NCBI GenBank assembly: GCA_051294375.1
Contig: CM119265.1
Span: 24,735,605 to 24,799,604 of the forward strand
Source: Paraspadella gotoi
Taxonomy: Eukaryota > Chaetognatha
Reading direction: 5' to 3'
DNA length: 64,000 bases
Shown: in pieces, positions 12,339 to 24,657 of the stretch
How positions within the stretch are numbered: position 1 is the stretch's first letter
Layout of the letters: each line of letters opens with the position of its first letter
The notes under the pieces: model-generated
Databases searched by the model: none
The model's input: only the letters and a program-made list of their open reading frames with translations
What the model was told of the DNA's origin: nothing
Made by a program: the position numbers and the translations under genes

Positions 12339-15300
12339 TCTCCTCTCTCTCTCTCTTAGTCCAAACCTACCTGAGTCCGCTGACGGCGGCAGAGTAGCCG
12401 AGAGCAGAGGGTAAAGTCCATAGCCAACGACGCTGGCTCGCGGCTGCGCCGCGAACGCCGCTGCCTGACTGCACTCGACGCGGAGCAGCGCGAAAAAGCT
12501 GCTGTCAGGCTGGCGCGAGCACGCTAAAATCCCGTATTGATCCGCCTGAAAGAATTGTTTCATCTGAAGACGGACTCCGGCTCGTGTTCTTCAAACTCTC
12601 GCTGCTGCATTCGTATCTCACTCGAACACCACGGCTACGCTTCTTCGATGTCACGCTGCGCTGGTCAAAGCGTCATTGATGCCGCCGATCGATCTCGTGG
12701 CGTTCTCTGCATCGCGATTCGACATTTCGATTCATGCGCCGTCGATTTGAGAATGAAAGGAGTCATGGACTCGATAACCGGAAATGGTCTTTGACCCGAC
12801 CTTTGACCTGGTCACAGAGTCGTGGTGAGAGAGACCGTGACAATGGACAGTTCGCCGCCAAGACGAGACGTTAAGCCGCGTAGTAGCGATGACTCATTGT
12901 TTGACATCGGTCGTTGCGGCCAATCCGTGAACGCGTCGATGACGCACACGTTACAGCGGCCAAATCGACGCCTTAAACCCGTCTACCTTCTCCGCCCTCA
13001 CTTTTTCCCACTTACGCCTACTCGACTCGCCTTATCTCCTATGCGCGCAAATGATTTTCCTTTGTGTTTTCTTGCGCTCTCATTTCCGCGTCACGTGAAG
13101 TAATCGATTCGCCAAAACAATCCTGGCCGAGTCGCGCCTCTGTTTCCGTCCGGGTGCCGCACCGCCTATTGTTTTCCATTTTCTCTCGTTCCTCCTTGGT
13201 TTTCTCGGCGTCCGACCGCCATCTGTTTTCTCAACTTCAACTCTCCTACTCAATCTTTCTCCGAGCATGAGCCCGCTGGGCTGAACGACTGACTGGGTTT
13301 CTTCCTCGAGGACGCGACGGGTTGGGCTTTCTCGTTGGGTTTGGCCTTTCCCCTCCGTTCGCGTCGGCGAGTCTCTCTCGATTCTTCCCCGTTGAGATTT
13401 CGATGTTCGTTCGCTCGCCTCCTTAAGATTTCCAAAAGACCTGTTCCCTGGTCCCGCTGTTTTTACATTCGATCGTCGTCGTCCGTCGTCGTCGGTCGTC
13501 GTCTCGTGTCGTCGTCGGTCGCGTCGTCGTCGTCGTCGTCAGTCGAGGAAACAGAAAGTCAAATCAGTCGAAAAATACCTTCCAACGGAAAAACGATCGA
13601 AGACGAGAGAAAGAACATTATGGCGCCCACGAGAGACAGATGTCGCTGGGATCGGTTGACAGATGGCGTTGCGGGTGGCAGACAGATGCGTAATCCGCGG
13701 CGCACAGATTGTGTATGCCATAGACGAACAGATGGCGTTGCCGTTGCGACGAAAGATGCGTTGGCGACAGATGCGTTATCTCAGTAGGCGTACAGACGGA
13801 ATCGGCCGAGGCAAGTATGGCGCAACGAAGAAACCTCCTCGTTGACGTGACGGGCGACAGGATCGACGATGCAGATGTCGCTGTCCAAGCAGCAGGAAAT
13901 GGTAATCCCCGACCGAGTAATAGAAGATTGATATCGAGAATTCCTAGCGGAGAGACGGCGCCGCTGACGCCGCAGCAGTCATCCTGCCGCTGCTCCCTGC
14001 AGCGCGGATAGCGCTCAAGCGAAAAATCTTCCTCCAAAATTGTTTTTTCTCTTGACGTACGAACAGGGAAGCGGGCGCGGGTGAGAAGAAGGGGAAGGGG
14101 GCGAATTGGCGCCGGGGGAAGGTGGTCGGCGGTCGTGAGAGAGGGAAGGGGGCGAATTGGCGCCGGGGGGAAGGGTGGTCCGGCAGGGTGAGAGAGGGAA
14201 GGGGGCGAAATTGGCGCCGCGGTGAAGGTGGTTCGGCGGGAATGCGGGGCGCAAAGAGAGAGGTGAACTGCGGGGTGAAGGGTGAGAATCGGGGTAAGTT
14301 CGAGGGCAGGAGTAAGCTGGAGTGGCGAGTGGGTGGGATGGCGGATGAGGTAAGGGAGGGTAGAAGAATTTGAGGCTAAGGGGAGATTCTCGTCGTCGTC
14401 GGCCTTCGACGACCCGGCGTCCCCGTCCGGACGATAAAATTACGGCGGCGGAATAAGAAAACGGCGTCGCCCCTCCCTGGCCTACGGCGCATCTCTCGAT
14501 CGGAACGGCTGCCAATTTTTGAGTTCTTTTATACATTCCGGGAATTCGACGCCGGAATTTCCCGGCGCTCGCGAACGGTTTCGTCATCTGTGGGGCGCCA
14601 AAGGAATGGAATTTTCGGGAGGCGTGCGCCCGAGAATTACGCGGAAAGACCCGCCCGCGCACGTTTCCATGGAGATTTCTTCGAGACGCCAATTTTGACA
14701 AGAAATCCCGCGATCTCTCAAGTAGGCGGCGGACGACGCCGCTACGCCCATAACAACGACGGCGGACGACGACAAGATGGACGAAGATAGAAGAACGACG
14801 AAGATAGATGACGACCGACGATGCGGTGGAAGATGGAGACCGAAAAGACGAAAAGCAGTCATAGCGTCTGTCGTTTGATATTTATCTTGCAAATCCAGTC
14901 GGGAATTTGAAAAATTTCCGAGAAGAAGAAGAAAAAAAAGAGGGAAAAAAAAATGTAGGAAATAAACGATTTTTTTTTAAAAATTAAAAAAAAAACTCCT
15001 TCTTAGGGTTTTGAGTTTCTTTCCTCGGATGAGAAGAAAAAATGGGGAAGGAGGAATCGCGAAATGGCCATCAGGATGGAAATCCCGGGAGTGGAATCGG
15101 AGTGGAAATCGGGAGGTGGAAAATCTTGGTGGAAGTCATGGGAAAGTCATGGTGGATTCTTGATGATGAGATTGGGGGAATCTGGTTCCTTTATTCCTTA
15201 TCTTTTTATCGAGGGGAAATCGTGTTCGGAGTCTTGAGAAAAATATGGAGAAAGCATTGATGTAAACTTATGCACATATGCGAAATATCAATCGATCAAT

Positions 15301-16215
15301 ATTTTTTATTAAACACTAATACACTTCAAAAAGCCGAAGTAGCAGCAAGTTAATAGATTGGAGTTTCTCATTAAATAGGATCTTCCCAACAGAAATTAAT
15401 GAACGAGATGGATCAATATAGAAAACTAAGAGCAGAGTGAAGGAAATCAACCTTGTGTGTGTGGATGCCTCCTTTATTTCACAGAGACAACACATTACTC
15501 CCGATTCCCAATATTTTGCATGCAAGCAAAGAAAAATATAGAGAAACAAATAAATAATCAATCATAAATCATAATATTTTAAAATTAAAAAAAAACTATA
15601 GTATGTGAAACAAGTAATCTATCTGACAATTTTCACATATGCTGTTTGTTGATCACTGTCAATTGGACCAGTTTGTCTTTTCTCGTAATTTATGATCGTG
15701 ATTGGATCTACTGATTAGATTTACGAATTAAATCTATTTCCCAATTTAGAATTATAAAATTTTTAAAATTCCAATTCCTCAACATTCGACTCATCGAAAC
15801 CCGTTTAGGTCCGTTTACTCTTCGGTCGTTCGTCTCCAATCGGCAAACCGAGCCCCACGATTCCTTCCACAGCAACAAAAGCGACTAATGACTTTAGTTC
15901 AAATTAATTTAGATTTTTTCTTTTCTTTTTTTTCATTCTTCCTCCCCTCGTTTTGTCTAACTTTCTCCTCCTCTGTCAACTTTCGATTGCCTTCCATTAA
16001 TTTTTATTTTTATCCTATTTTTTTAGATGCCGCCACGAGTCTCGCGGAGTAACTCGTATAGTCACTTTTCGTCGGTCTGTCGCGTCGGTATGTCCGTCCC
16101 GTTGGTCTATCCAACTTAGTTAAAAATGCAGTATAATTTGACCATAGTTGGTTGCTCATTTGTTAAAGACAGAAAGAACCTCAAATCTAAGAGACTGCTA
16201 GCGCCGCCTTCAGGA
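9511..16215. repeat. Direct duplication, copy B (indel-rich version)
   Basis: Co-linear with 3156-9510, but with very frequent one-base insertions and some deletions, often at homopolymers or dinucleotides. No frame longer than short pieces survives. The error style is that of an uncorrected single-molecule read rather than of evolutionary divergence, which would be dominated by substitutions. It contains real sequence where copy A has N gaps. ORFs in this interval are broken shadows of copy A and are not listed. Confidence 0.85.
14050..14250. repeat. Minisatellite of about 55 bp, three units
   Basis: Three degenerate units containing GGGGGCGAATTGGCGCC and AAGGTGGT, at about 14090, 14145 and 14200. 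They lie in the part that replaces the 494-N gap of copy A. A tandem repeat here would explain why the cleaner assembly failed at this point. Confidence 0.8.
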
Positions 16216-16303
16216 ATTCCTAAAACAATATAAGAAATAAAATACGGAATGTGATCAAGGGAACAAATGCATCAGTGTAAAAATAAAGTAACTGCGACGC
16301 AAC
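16026..16303 (+). mobile_element. MITE-like element, hairpin-ended family, copy 4
   Basis: Begins GATGCCGCCACGAGT, carries the CGGTCGG block and the AGCGCCGCCTTCAGG motif, and ends with AACTGCGACGCAAC. It is full length at its right end, unlike copy 3. Small indels match the noisy character of its surroundings up to about 16215. Confidence 0.75.
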
Positions 16304-16703
16304 ACGTTGGAATTACCGCTCTTGTTTTTATTCTTTTTTTATTCCTTTCCTTTTCGTGTCTTTTTCACCCTTTTCTATCCCTTTCTCTATCTTCTCTTTC
16401 CTAATTTTTCTCTTCACTTACCTCCTCTCCCCCTCCACCCCCATATTTGCTCTTCTCATTTTTGTCTCTTTCAATTTTCAGCCTCTTACTTTTCGCTTTC
16501 TCTTGCTCCAATTTTTGTATTTTTTTATTTTAGAATCCGAATTTTGTTGTCTTTTTTTCTTTCTGTCTTTCTGTTTTCCTTCTATTCCNNNNNNNNNNNN
16601 NNNNNNNNNNNNNCTATTCTATCCATCTTCTATCTTTATATCTTCTAATCATTACTTTTTCTTCCTTCTAAATCCTTTTCGCTCTAGTTCTGTCTATCTT
16701 TTA

Positions 16704-16734
<31 letters not shown>

Positions 16735-18250
16735 GCTTATCTCCCTTTCTTTTTTCTTCATCTCTCTTTTCCTCTCTGTCTCTGTCTCTCTCAATCTTTC
16801 TCCTCTCCCGTATTTAATTGCTCTCCTTCTCTCTCTCCTACGTGAGTCCTCTTGGTAGAAGGGTGAAAAGTCGATGGTTCTCAGTCGCCAAGGTTTCACG
16901 GAGATATGGTCGCATCAAATGTCACAGAAGATGTTACCAAAGATGTCACAAGAGACGTCACGAAAGATATTAGAGGACATGTCGACAGGAGAGAGGACCT
17001 GGAAAATATATCACGGGAGACGTCTCAAGAGATGTAAGCAAAAAAAATCGAAATGACATGTGATATGAAACCAAGCGGAAAATATTCTTCGGGGATTATC
17101 CAGGGGATGTCTCTGAAAATCTAATCTTTAAAATTAAATGAAGTATTATTTCAATATAAAAGTGTAGAGATATATTAATACGTAATACAAACGGTTCTAG
17201 CTTAAAAGGAACCACGATGTTATATTCCACATAAGACACGCGTCATTCTCAACGTTATAAGTTACCAATGTCACGATTTGCGCCATGAAATATTCTAAAT
17301 GTCATGAGACGAATTACGTTAATCGTTTTCGACATTTTACGACTTTTTTTGTGACGGAGAAATTTTTTTTTATTTTTTTTTTCTTTTCTTTTTCTTTTTT
17401 TTTTCTTTTCTTTTCCTTTTTTTCTTTTATTGTTTCTTTCATAGTTCGTCGTCGTTCTATTGTCTATTGTGGTTATTTCGTAAAGCGTAGAAACATTTTA
17501 CAAATTCACATTCTACAGAATTTCAGTTTTGATTTTAGTTTTATATTTTATACATAATTATTACTTTATTTTATTATTTCCTTTTTCCCCCCCAAGTTTA
17601 CATTTTTACCTTTCCTCCATTCTTATTTTTTTATATCCTTTTTACACTCGTTACAATATTCCCCCGAGATACGTTAGTTTCCATTGTCTCTCCAGATCTC
17701 TATTTCCTTTCCCACTCTATGTTTTTCTCTTTAATGCCCTTTTTTCCCCCCGACTACAATATTCCCACGACTTATTTTTTATTATTTTTATATCTATACC
17801 TTTTTCCTTCTCTTTCTTTTTTTATTCTCTTTCTGTTACAATTTTATTAGCTTTTTCTTTCTTGTTTCTATTTCCTTATGTTTCGATATTTATTTCTTTT
17901 TTCATTTTTTTTTTATTTACTTCTTACTTTTCTCGTGGTACATATATTTATTTTTTCTTTATTTTCATCCTTTTTATTTTCTTTTTTCTTCTTCTTTCTC
18001 TCTTTATTTTCTCTCTTCTCCCTTCTCTTTTTATTTTCTTTCTTTCTTCTTCTTTCTCTCTTTATTATCTTTCTTCTCCTCTCTCTTTTTACTTTCTTTC
18101 TTTCTTCTTCTTCTCTCTTTTTTTACTTTCTTTCTTTCTTCTTCTTTCTCTCTTTATTTTCCCACTTTTTTCTTCTTCTCCTCTTTATTCTCCTCTCTAT
18201 TTATTTACGTTTTTTTTCTTTCTTCTCTTCTTTCTCTTCGACCTTGAGCG
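16304..18250. other. Pyrimidine-rich non-coding region
   Basis: Dominated by T/C runs on the + strand, strongest at 16310-16840 and 17350-18240 (TTTCTTTCTTCTTC-type). The middle part (16850-17340) has normal complexity and ATGTCACAAGA/GAGACGTCAC-like partial repeats, but no recognisable gene. Confidence 0.7.
16589..16613. other. Assembly gap, exactly 25 N
   Basis: Placeholder of fixed length in a pyrimidine-rich flank. Identical 25-N gaps occur at 19155, 22017, 34051 and 45957. Confidence 0.99.
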
Positions 18251-18344
18251 CTCTCCTCCGCTTCGGTCCCTCATCGACACTTAGTCGCTTCCATTATCCT
18301 GGTGCTCATCATTTCCCAGCCAAGGATCGCGAGCGGCGCTGATC

Positions 18345-18525
18345 TCAGTTCGCACGCCGATGCGAACGCGTCTTTGACTGCATCCAGATTGCACGCACAG
18401 TTCATCTCTGAGCGCCTGCCGATGCGAACATGTCTTCAACTGCATACTTGATCCCGGCGCGTACGCCGATGCAAATGTGTCTTTGACTGCATCCACATGG
18501 CATGCACCGTTGATCAGGTTCTGTC
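18345..18525. repeat. Imperfect tandem repeat, three units of about 50-65 bp
   Basis: Each unit contains GCCGATGC(G/A)AA followed by GTCTTTGACTGCATCCA or a close variant. Unit starts are near 18352, 18418 and 18469. On the minus strand they encode related pieces such as DAVKDTFASAY. It is moderately GC-rich compared with its surroundings. No protein family is recognised. Confidence 0.7.
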
Positions 18526-18674
18526 TCCCTTTTCTAATTCTTAACAAAAAGTTTTAGTTTTATTTTGTAAACATCAAATATTGCCTCCTATCTATTTGAT
18601 ATTTCTTTCAGTTTCAATAATGTAAAATGAACTATTAAAATCTTAGGTATAAAATGTTATCCCAATCCAGTAAC

Positions 18675-19150
18675 CGATTTTCAGTTTAGGAAAATAAAAA
18701 AACCCTTTGTCCCATTCCGCTTCACAATGCGATCGTGAAAAAGCCCACTTTCGCGAAGGCAAAGAGACGGCCCATCGCACCCGCCCCGCTCGCCCTCCCC
18801 CATTTTCGAATTTACTTTTTTTCTCTTCTTTATTTCCTCTCATCTTTTTTTTTGCGGGTATTAATTTCACTCTTTTTAGGATTCTTCGACGCAGTTCTAT
18901 ACATATAGTAGTATTTTTTAAACTCTGTTTGTTTTTTTGGTCATACTTCTTTTTCTGATAAATATAGATTATGAATTTTTTTTTTATTCGTATTCCGTCA
19001 GGACTGATTTTGGTGGTCTCCAAAGCCACAATGGACTGCAATTATAAAAGATACGTATTACGATTGGTTCGCAAGACATCAGCTTCCATTGGCTTTTTTG
19101 GGAACGAAAAGCCCGAGAAAAAAAAACTGATATCAAATTCGGACGACAGC
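18675..19150. repeat. Direct repeat R1, copy 1
   Basis: Matches 20195-20655 in the same orientation with small indels. Landmarks are GCGATCGTGAAAAAGCCC, GGCAAAGAGACGGCCCAT, GATTCTTCGACGCAGTTC and GGGAACGAAAAGCCCGAG. It is cut at the right by a 25-N gap. Confidence 0.9.
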
Positions 19151-19154
19151 CCGG

Positions 19155-19179
19155 NNNNNNNNNNNNNNNNNNNNNNNNN
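19155..19179. other. Assembly gap, exactly 25 N
   Basis: Truncates the first R1 copy. Confidence 0.99.
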
Positions 19180-19366
19180 TCGTCTTGATTCAGGGTGGCA
19201 GAGGCGTTGTCTATGACACGTGGCATCGGCAGTGTCGGCGGCGCGTCGGCAGCGGCGGCAGAGTCGGCGGCGCCAGAACCGGGAAAGTCTTGGCTGCGTG
19301 ATTGACCGTCTTACTGATTTATTCATAAACTTTGGAAATTCTTCTTTTTTTTCCTTCTCCTGCGAA

Positions 19367-19428
<62 letters not shown>

Positions 19429-19441
19429 CTTCTTCTCTCTA

Positions 19442-19483
<42 letters not shown>

Positions 19484-19832
19484 TCTCTCAATTTCTCTTT
19501 CTCTTTAATGCTTCAGTCATTTTCCTATTCTTTACACGGATTCGCACAGATTACATTCAGCACTGCAGTTCTATCGAGTCGAACTCGTGAGTCGAGTTTC
19601 CACATTTTCTCTGTGAACTTTGTTTTGAGTTTCGAGTCTAAAAAGCGATGCCATCGTCAAAAGGGGAAAAAATGCAAACGTTGATATTTTTATGGAACAA
19701 AAATCTTTTTGATCATAAATGGAAAAAAAAAACGAAAAAAAAAAGGTTCGAAGTTACAATTTTCGACTCAAATGTTTCTCGTATGTAAAACTGCTTCTTC
19801 TCTCTCTTTCTCTCTCTCTCTCTTTCTCTCTT

Positions 19833-19891
<59 letters not shown>

Positions 19892-19901
19892 GTCTCTCTG
19901 C

Positions 19902-19942
<41 letters not shown>

Positions 19943-20194
19943 CCACTTCTCTTTATCATCAATCTCTGTCAAAACCCCAGCCCAAAAACCTTTCTCTACC
20001 TTCTTTCTTCACATCCCTTCCCTCCCCATTCAAACCTATCATCCCTCTCCCCTCATCTCCACTTTCTACCATCCTCATCCCTTAACCGCCCAATCCCCCA
20101 CCCCGTGGCCCCCACACCACCATACTTCTACATATCCACTCATCATTGGAAAGTAAAAAACGCGACCTGGAGTTATATCCTGTATGGCACAAAA
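19180..20194. other. Unassigned DNA between the two R1 copies
   Basis: Starts with a short GC-rich piece with GGCGGC repeats (19200-19300), then CT microsatellites at about 19371-19500 and 19798-19936. Pyrimidine-rich sequence follows. No gene is recognised. Confidence 0.6.
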
Positions 20195-20655
20195 AAAAAA
20201 AAAAAGAAAATAAAAAAACCCTTTGTCCCATTCCGCTTCAAAATGCGATCGTGAAAAAGCCCACTTTCGCGAAGGCAAAGAGACGGCCCATCCGCCCCGC
20301 CCGCTGCCCTCCCCCATTTCGATTTACTTTTTTTCTCTTCTTTATTTCTCTCATCTTTTTTTTTGGGGGTATTATTCTCTTTTTAGGATTCTTCGACGCA
20401 GTTCTATACATAGTAGTATTTTTTAAACTCTGTTTGTTTTTTTGGTCATACTTCTTTTCTGATAAATATAGATATGAAATTTTTTTTTTATTCGTATTCC
20501 GTCAGGACGATTCTGTTGATCTGGCCAATGTCCCAAGCACATGGACTGCAATTATAAAAGATACGTCATTGGTTCGCAAGACATCAAGTTCCATTGGCTT
20601 TTTTGGGAACGAAAAGCCCGAGAAAAAAAAACTGATATCAAATCGGAGAAGGGAA
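20195..20655. repeat. Direct repeat R1, copy 2
   Basis: Second copy of the 18675-19150 segment. It lies about 1.5 kb downstream. The downstream flanks of the two copies differ, so this is either a local duplication or alternative versions of one locus placed in series. Confidence 0.9.
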
Positions 20656-21542
20656 ACTGAAAATCGCGTACTGGAATTCGGGATAACACGCAATTCCTAA
20701 TCTTTTTTTTTTACTAAATCGCTTTCTTGTAAATTGAAAACAGTTAAGTGTTGACTCAGGATTTAAAGTTTGCAAGACAATGACTCAGAAGACGCGATAC
20801 ATCTCGCAGTGAGAAACCATCAACTTTGCAGAAAGGAACCTTTGATGCGATTCTCTGTCGGTGGTAAGGAGGCAACGAAGGCAGCCGACGACCGCGTGAA
20901 AAATAATGAATGAGGGAGAAGTCGGTGCGAATGACCGGACAAAAAGAATGGGAGGATGTGAAAGGAATTGAATGAGGAAAGAAAATGGGGAAGTGAAAAA
21001 CTAAGACGAAAAAATTCACGGAATCGAGCGACGTGTGATAATGGACAGTGAAAACAAGCATTGTGGTTCATTGTCGACATTTGTGAAATAAATCTCGAAT
21101 CCTTTCACCGCCATAAACTGAAGCGGGACCGAAGGGGCTTTCTATATTGTGTTTTGATAATAATTTAAACGTAATAAAGAAAGAGATCGATTGAACTCAT
21201 TAAACTTTTAAGAATCATTTTCTTAACTAACATTCATTACCCTCCAATGCCTGCAATAGCCAAATGCAATTGCCCAGTCTTTCTTTTCATTTTTCTGGTT
21301 AGACTCATCTCCAACTGATCTAATGATCTCAGAGAAGACGATCGGCACAAAGGAGAAAATTAATTCGGGGTCTTTCTCCAAGATGGCGGAGCGTCGGGAG
21401 GGTTCAGATTTGGAGGGGTCATTACCGGACGATTCGCACGCGAGGGGATTTTGGCCTTTTGAATCGTTTTAGTGTGTAATATGTAATATTTATCAGAAAT
21501 AAGTTCGGTAAAGGTTTAAATGTTAGCTGCTTTTAATTTTCC
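20656..21542. other. Unassigned DNA; short AAGATGGCGG-type start context near 21380
   Basis: Normal-complexity sequence without a recognisable protein. At 21379-21388 the string CAAGATGGCGG resembles a YY1-type element of animal promoters. The ATG at 21383 opens only a 29-codon frame ending in TAG near 21470. A non-coding or first-exon role cannot be distinguished. Confidence 0.3.
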
Positions 21543-21703
21543 NNNNNNNNNNNNNNNNNNNNNNNNNNNNNNNNNNNNNNNNNNNNNNNNNNNNNNNNNN
21601 NNNNNNNNNNNNNNNNNNNNNNNNNNNNNNNNNNNNNNNNNNNNNNNNNNNNNNNNNNNNNNNNNNNNNNNNNNNNNNNNNNNNNNNNNNNNNNNNNNNN
21701 NNN
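21543..21703. other. Assembly gap, 161 N
   Basis: Unknown bases followed by CT-rich sequence. Confidence 0.99.
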
Positions 21704-21764
21704 TCTCTCTCTGTTCAATCTCTCTGATGACAAAAAACATTAAAACCTATATAGTTAATTAAAA

Positions 21765-22016
21765 GCTTCAAACAGGCAGGCGACTTTTTTCAGCTTCTAT
21801 TAAACTCGAGCCGCAGAGTGGAGACGTCAGCTTTAATTTTATTGCGTTTTAGATTAAATAATTCTTTTTATATTCTTAAAAGTAAAAAGGCCTTCGAAAA
21901 ATCCGAGAATGACTCATTTTTTTATTTAAATCATTAATTGTGGATGCAACTTATTGTTATTTTGTTTTTTTAATTTTTCGTTTGTTTATTTGACTTGGCT
22001 TCGGTGGTTTTTTTTT
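21765..22016. repeat. Direct repeat R2, copy 1
   Basis: Matches 39578-39830 in the same orientation. Shared landmarks are ATTAAACTCGAGCCGCAGAG, AAAAGGCCTTCGAAAAATCC and a right edge reading CTTCGG(G)TGGTTTTTTT. Here the poly-T runs into a 25-N gap and then the distal end of the left inverted arm. In the other copy the same poly-T runs into the proximal end of the right arm. Confidence 0.9.
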
Positions 22017-22041
22017 NNNNNNNNNNNNNNNNNNNNNNNNN
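22017..22041. other. Assembly gap, exactly 25 N
   Basis: Separates direct repeat R2 copy 1 from the left inverted arm. Confidence 0.99.
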
Positions 22042-22382
22042 AAGATCACTATTTTAGAAAGGTGTCACATGATTAGGGCTAATTAAAATTTTCCTTATTA
22101 TTTTTAAACAAAAAAAGATTGTTTAAAATTATTCTCTGAAAGTATTTTTATATGTAACAACAAATGTAAATTTTTTAAAGGAAGGAAGCGATATGCACTC
22201 GAAAGCGAAAGCGATCCGGGCTAAAAAAGTAGGGATTGCACTCGAATCGGGAAGCGGGAAGGGTCTCGGGAAGCGGGAGATTGACAGCGGTGGAAAATCG
22301 ATCGCTTCCACATCTCTGAATACAACAATAGCAATAATCATAAAAAAAAAAAAAATGCAATCTGTAATTAAATAACTCAACA

Positions 22383-22476
22383 TTTTTGAGCCAGGACCAC
22401 GGCAACAACGATGATCACAATTAAAAACCACCGCGACAGAGAGAATCAAAGCCAATGTTTTATTCTTTTTATTCAT
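22383..22476 (-). pseudogene. Inverted, broken copy of GH31 copy 1 first exon
   Basis: The minus strand from 22476 begins with the same start codon and first residues (MNKKNK, then LALILSVAVV) as the anchor exon at 50545. One extra T in a poly-T run shifts the frame in the middle of the transmembrane segment. The donor has changed from AAT|GTGAGT to AATGTTGAG. No downstream GH31 exon follows, because the arm ends at a gap about 340 bp further on. It is a by-product of the large inverted repeat, whether real or an assembly artefact. Confidence 0.8.
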
Positions 22477-23242
22477 TTTCAGACTTGATATTTAAAAAGA
22501 TTCAAGTGTAAATGTATCGATAGGTCGGTATTTCTGAAGTGAATCAATATTTTGCTTCCCCTTGCTCTTGATCACAAGATAACAAAGAGTCAAGGTATGG
22601 ATAGGAGATCCCGAGGATTAGAGTAAACCCTTATCAATAATAATATCTATTATCTTATCGCTATTCTTTCCCCGCTGGAAAACGAGACAAACACTCGAAA
22701 ATCGTTTCGACAGACGTGATCAAGCGCTTCTGGTTGCAATGCGAGCTTTTCAATGTTTTGCGATGTACATCGGGTGTTCTGATTTCATTACGTCGCGTTT
22801 TATGTACTAAAACGAGTTTAGAAACGAATTTGACGGATCTGATCATCATAAAAATGATCTTTTGTTGGTAACGGTTTTGCGAAGTAAAACTGCAGATGGC
22901 AAATTATCATGGGAGAAAAACTTTAAACAAAAGTCTAGGGTTATAACTTATAAGACTTTGAGCGACTCTTGCTTCTAAAATGCATGTGAGTACGAAGAAA
23001 GAAAGTTAAGAGTAAAAAAAAAATGTAAAAAAAAAATATATAAAAATAAATGGCATTTCCTGGAGATCAATGCCCTCTGGAGGCCTATGGGAAAACGAAG
23101 AGCAAGGTTTTTTCTTAAAGAATTAATGGAAAAAAGAAGAGGAACGAAATGGAACTAAAGTACTAAAGTAAAGAGGATAAAAAAATAAAAATAAAAGAAA
23201 TTCAGATATAAAATTTTTAAAATATTTTTTTTTTGTTATATG

Positions 23243-23262
23243 AAATTGGTACAACCAATATA
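23243..23262. mobile_element. Short relic of fold-back MITE-like family
   Basis: The end motif GAAATTGGTACAACCAATAT is present alone. It is mirrored in the right arm near 49755. Confidence 0.4.
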
Positions 23263-24130
23263 TATTTGGGTAAAAATTAAGGTTACAATAAATTATGGTT
23301 AGGAATAAATTAAAAATAATGTAGTTAACTAGAAAACGATCTTAAATTTTCTTTTCCGTAAAGAAACGTACTATATTTTTTCCTCTTCTTTCTTTTCGTT
23401 TTCCCATAAGCCTCCAGAGCGAATTCAAATAAATAATATTGGTGTTTTCTCATTGAAATTTTAATGAAGCATAGTATTAGTAAATGTTTCTCTTTGGTCA
23501 ATGCCAATGGTAAGGATTTTTGAGATATAAATAACAGTTGGTCTTTGTTTACTTTTTTTGATGCGAGGAAGACATCTATCGCAATTGCGAGTAATTCTTG
23601 AATAAGTTTAGTTTAGCAAAGTATATTCAGAATGATGATAGCTTTATACAAATCCACTGACTCGTGAGTGTAAAGTTCATACAAACATGAGATTTCCCAA
23701 AAAAAAACAAAAAAAAAAAAAAAAACAAACAAAACAAACACTAATACAAATGTAATTTGTTTTATTCCAAATATTTAAACCTTCTTTCGTTGATCTTTCT
23801 TTCTGCGTTTTTGTTTTGTTGAAATTTTGATTATTTTTAATGAACATTCAGAAAATCAATTTAAAATTTGGACATTTAGCTATTTTCGCTAATATTTCAG
23901 CTTCCATTCCCAAGATCACGATTTCCAGCAAATCAATTCCTTCCTTCGCTGAGATTCCAAATTAATTGGATCCTTTTTCGAAAATCCATCTCCCCTTCCC
24001 AATTAGTCCGTCCGTCCGTCCGTCCATCATTCCGTCTCTCCATCGATCTGTTCGCGATCGATCACCAATGACGTCGTCTCAGCTGAGCGATTAGATTTAG
24101 TCGAGTCCGTTTAACTGATGTTGATTAAAC

Positions 24131-24320
24131 TATGAAATTGTACAACCAATATAAAAATTATCCATTCATTCAATAAATAAGCTATCTTGTCCCTGACGTT
24201 GGACAGGCTTTGGCGGTTTTAAGGCCTCCATCAATAATAAAGATAATAACATAGCAGGTTTTTGCAAGGTTTCAATCAAGACTCTCTCACAGTCTTATTT
24301 ATTCACTCCCAGTGAACCTG
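24131..24320 (+). mobile_element. Half of a fold-back MITE-like element
   Basis: Begins GAAATTGTACAACCAATATA, continues through ATTATCCATTCATTCAATAA and GGACAGGCTTTGG, and ends near TCAATCAAGACTCTCTCACA. It corresponds to the right half of the palindromic element at 56010-56340 and is mirrored in the right arm at about 48700-48895. Confidence 0.65.
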
Positions 24321-24657
24321 GCTTCCCTATCAATGAAGTGGTATAATATTTCAAAAGATGTTTCAATTGTATGAAAAAGACCACTCCATTATTATTTTTA
24401 TATTTTTTTTACCTCTTAATTAGCGAACAACATATATCACTATTTTATTTAAATGTGATCCCCAACTTTCTACAAAAAAAGCGAATCATGACTTTCGAGC
24501 CACTCAATGATCATTTCGCCCGTCCAACCTCGTCCTACGGACGGACGTACGAACGGACAAACGGGATGGGCTCCTTTCTTCTGCTCCATTGCGAAGAACA
24601 AAGAGAAGTAAAGTTAAGTCAACCAAAAGTCGAAGACAAATCGCGATCGCGTGTCCT

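Noticed and set aside
9511-16215. Rapidly decaying pseudogene cluster in the second direct copy
   Set aside because: Differences are overwhelmingly one-base indels spread evenly over coding-like and simple sequence alike, which fits read error better than decay.
21383-21472. 29-codon gene starting AAGATGGCGG
   Set aside because: Too short, with no homology or flanking splice donor; kept only as a possible promoter-type motif.
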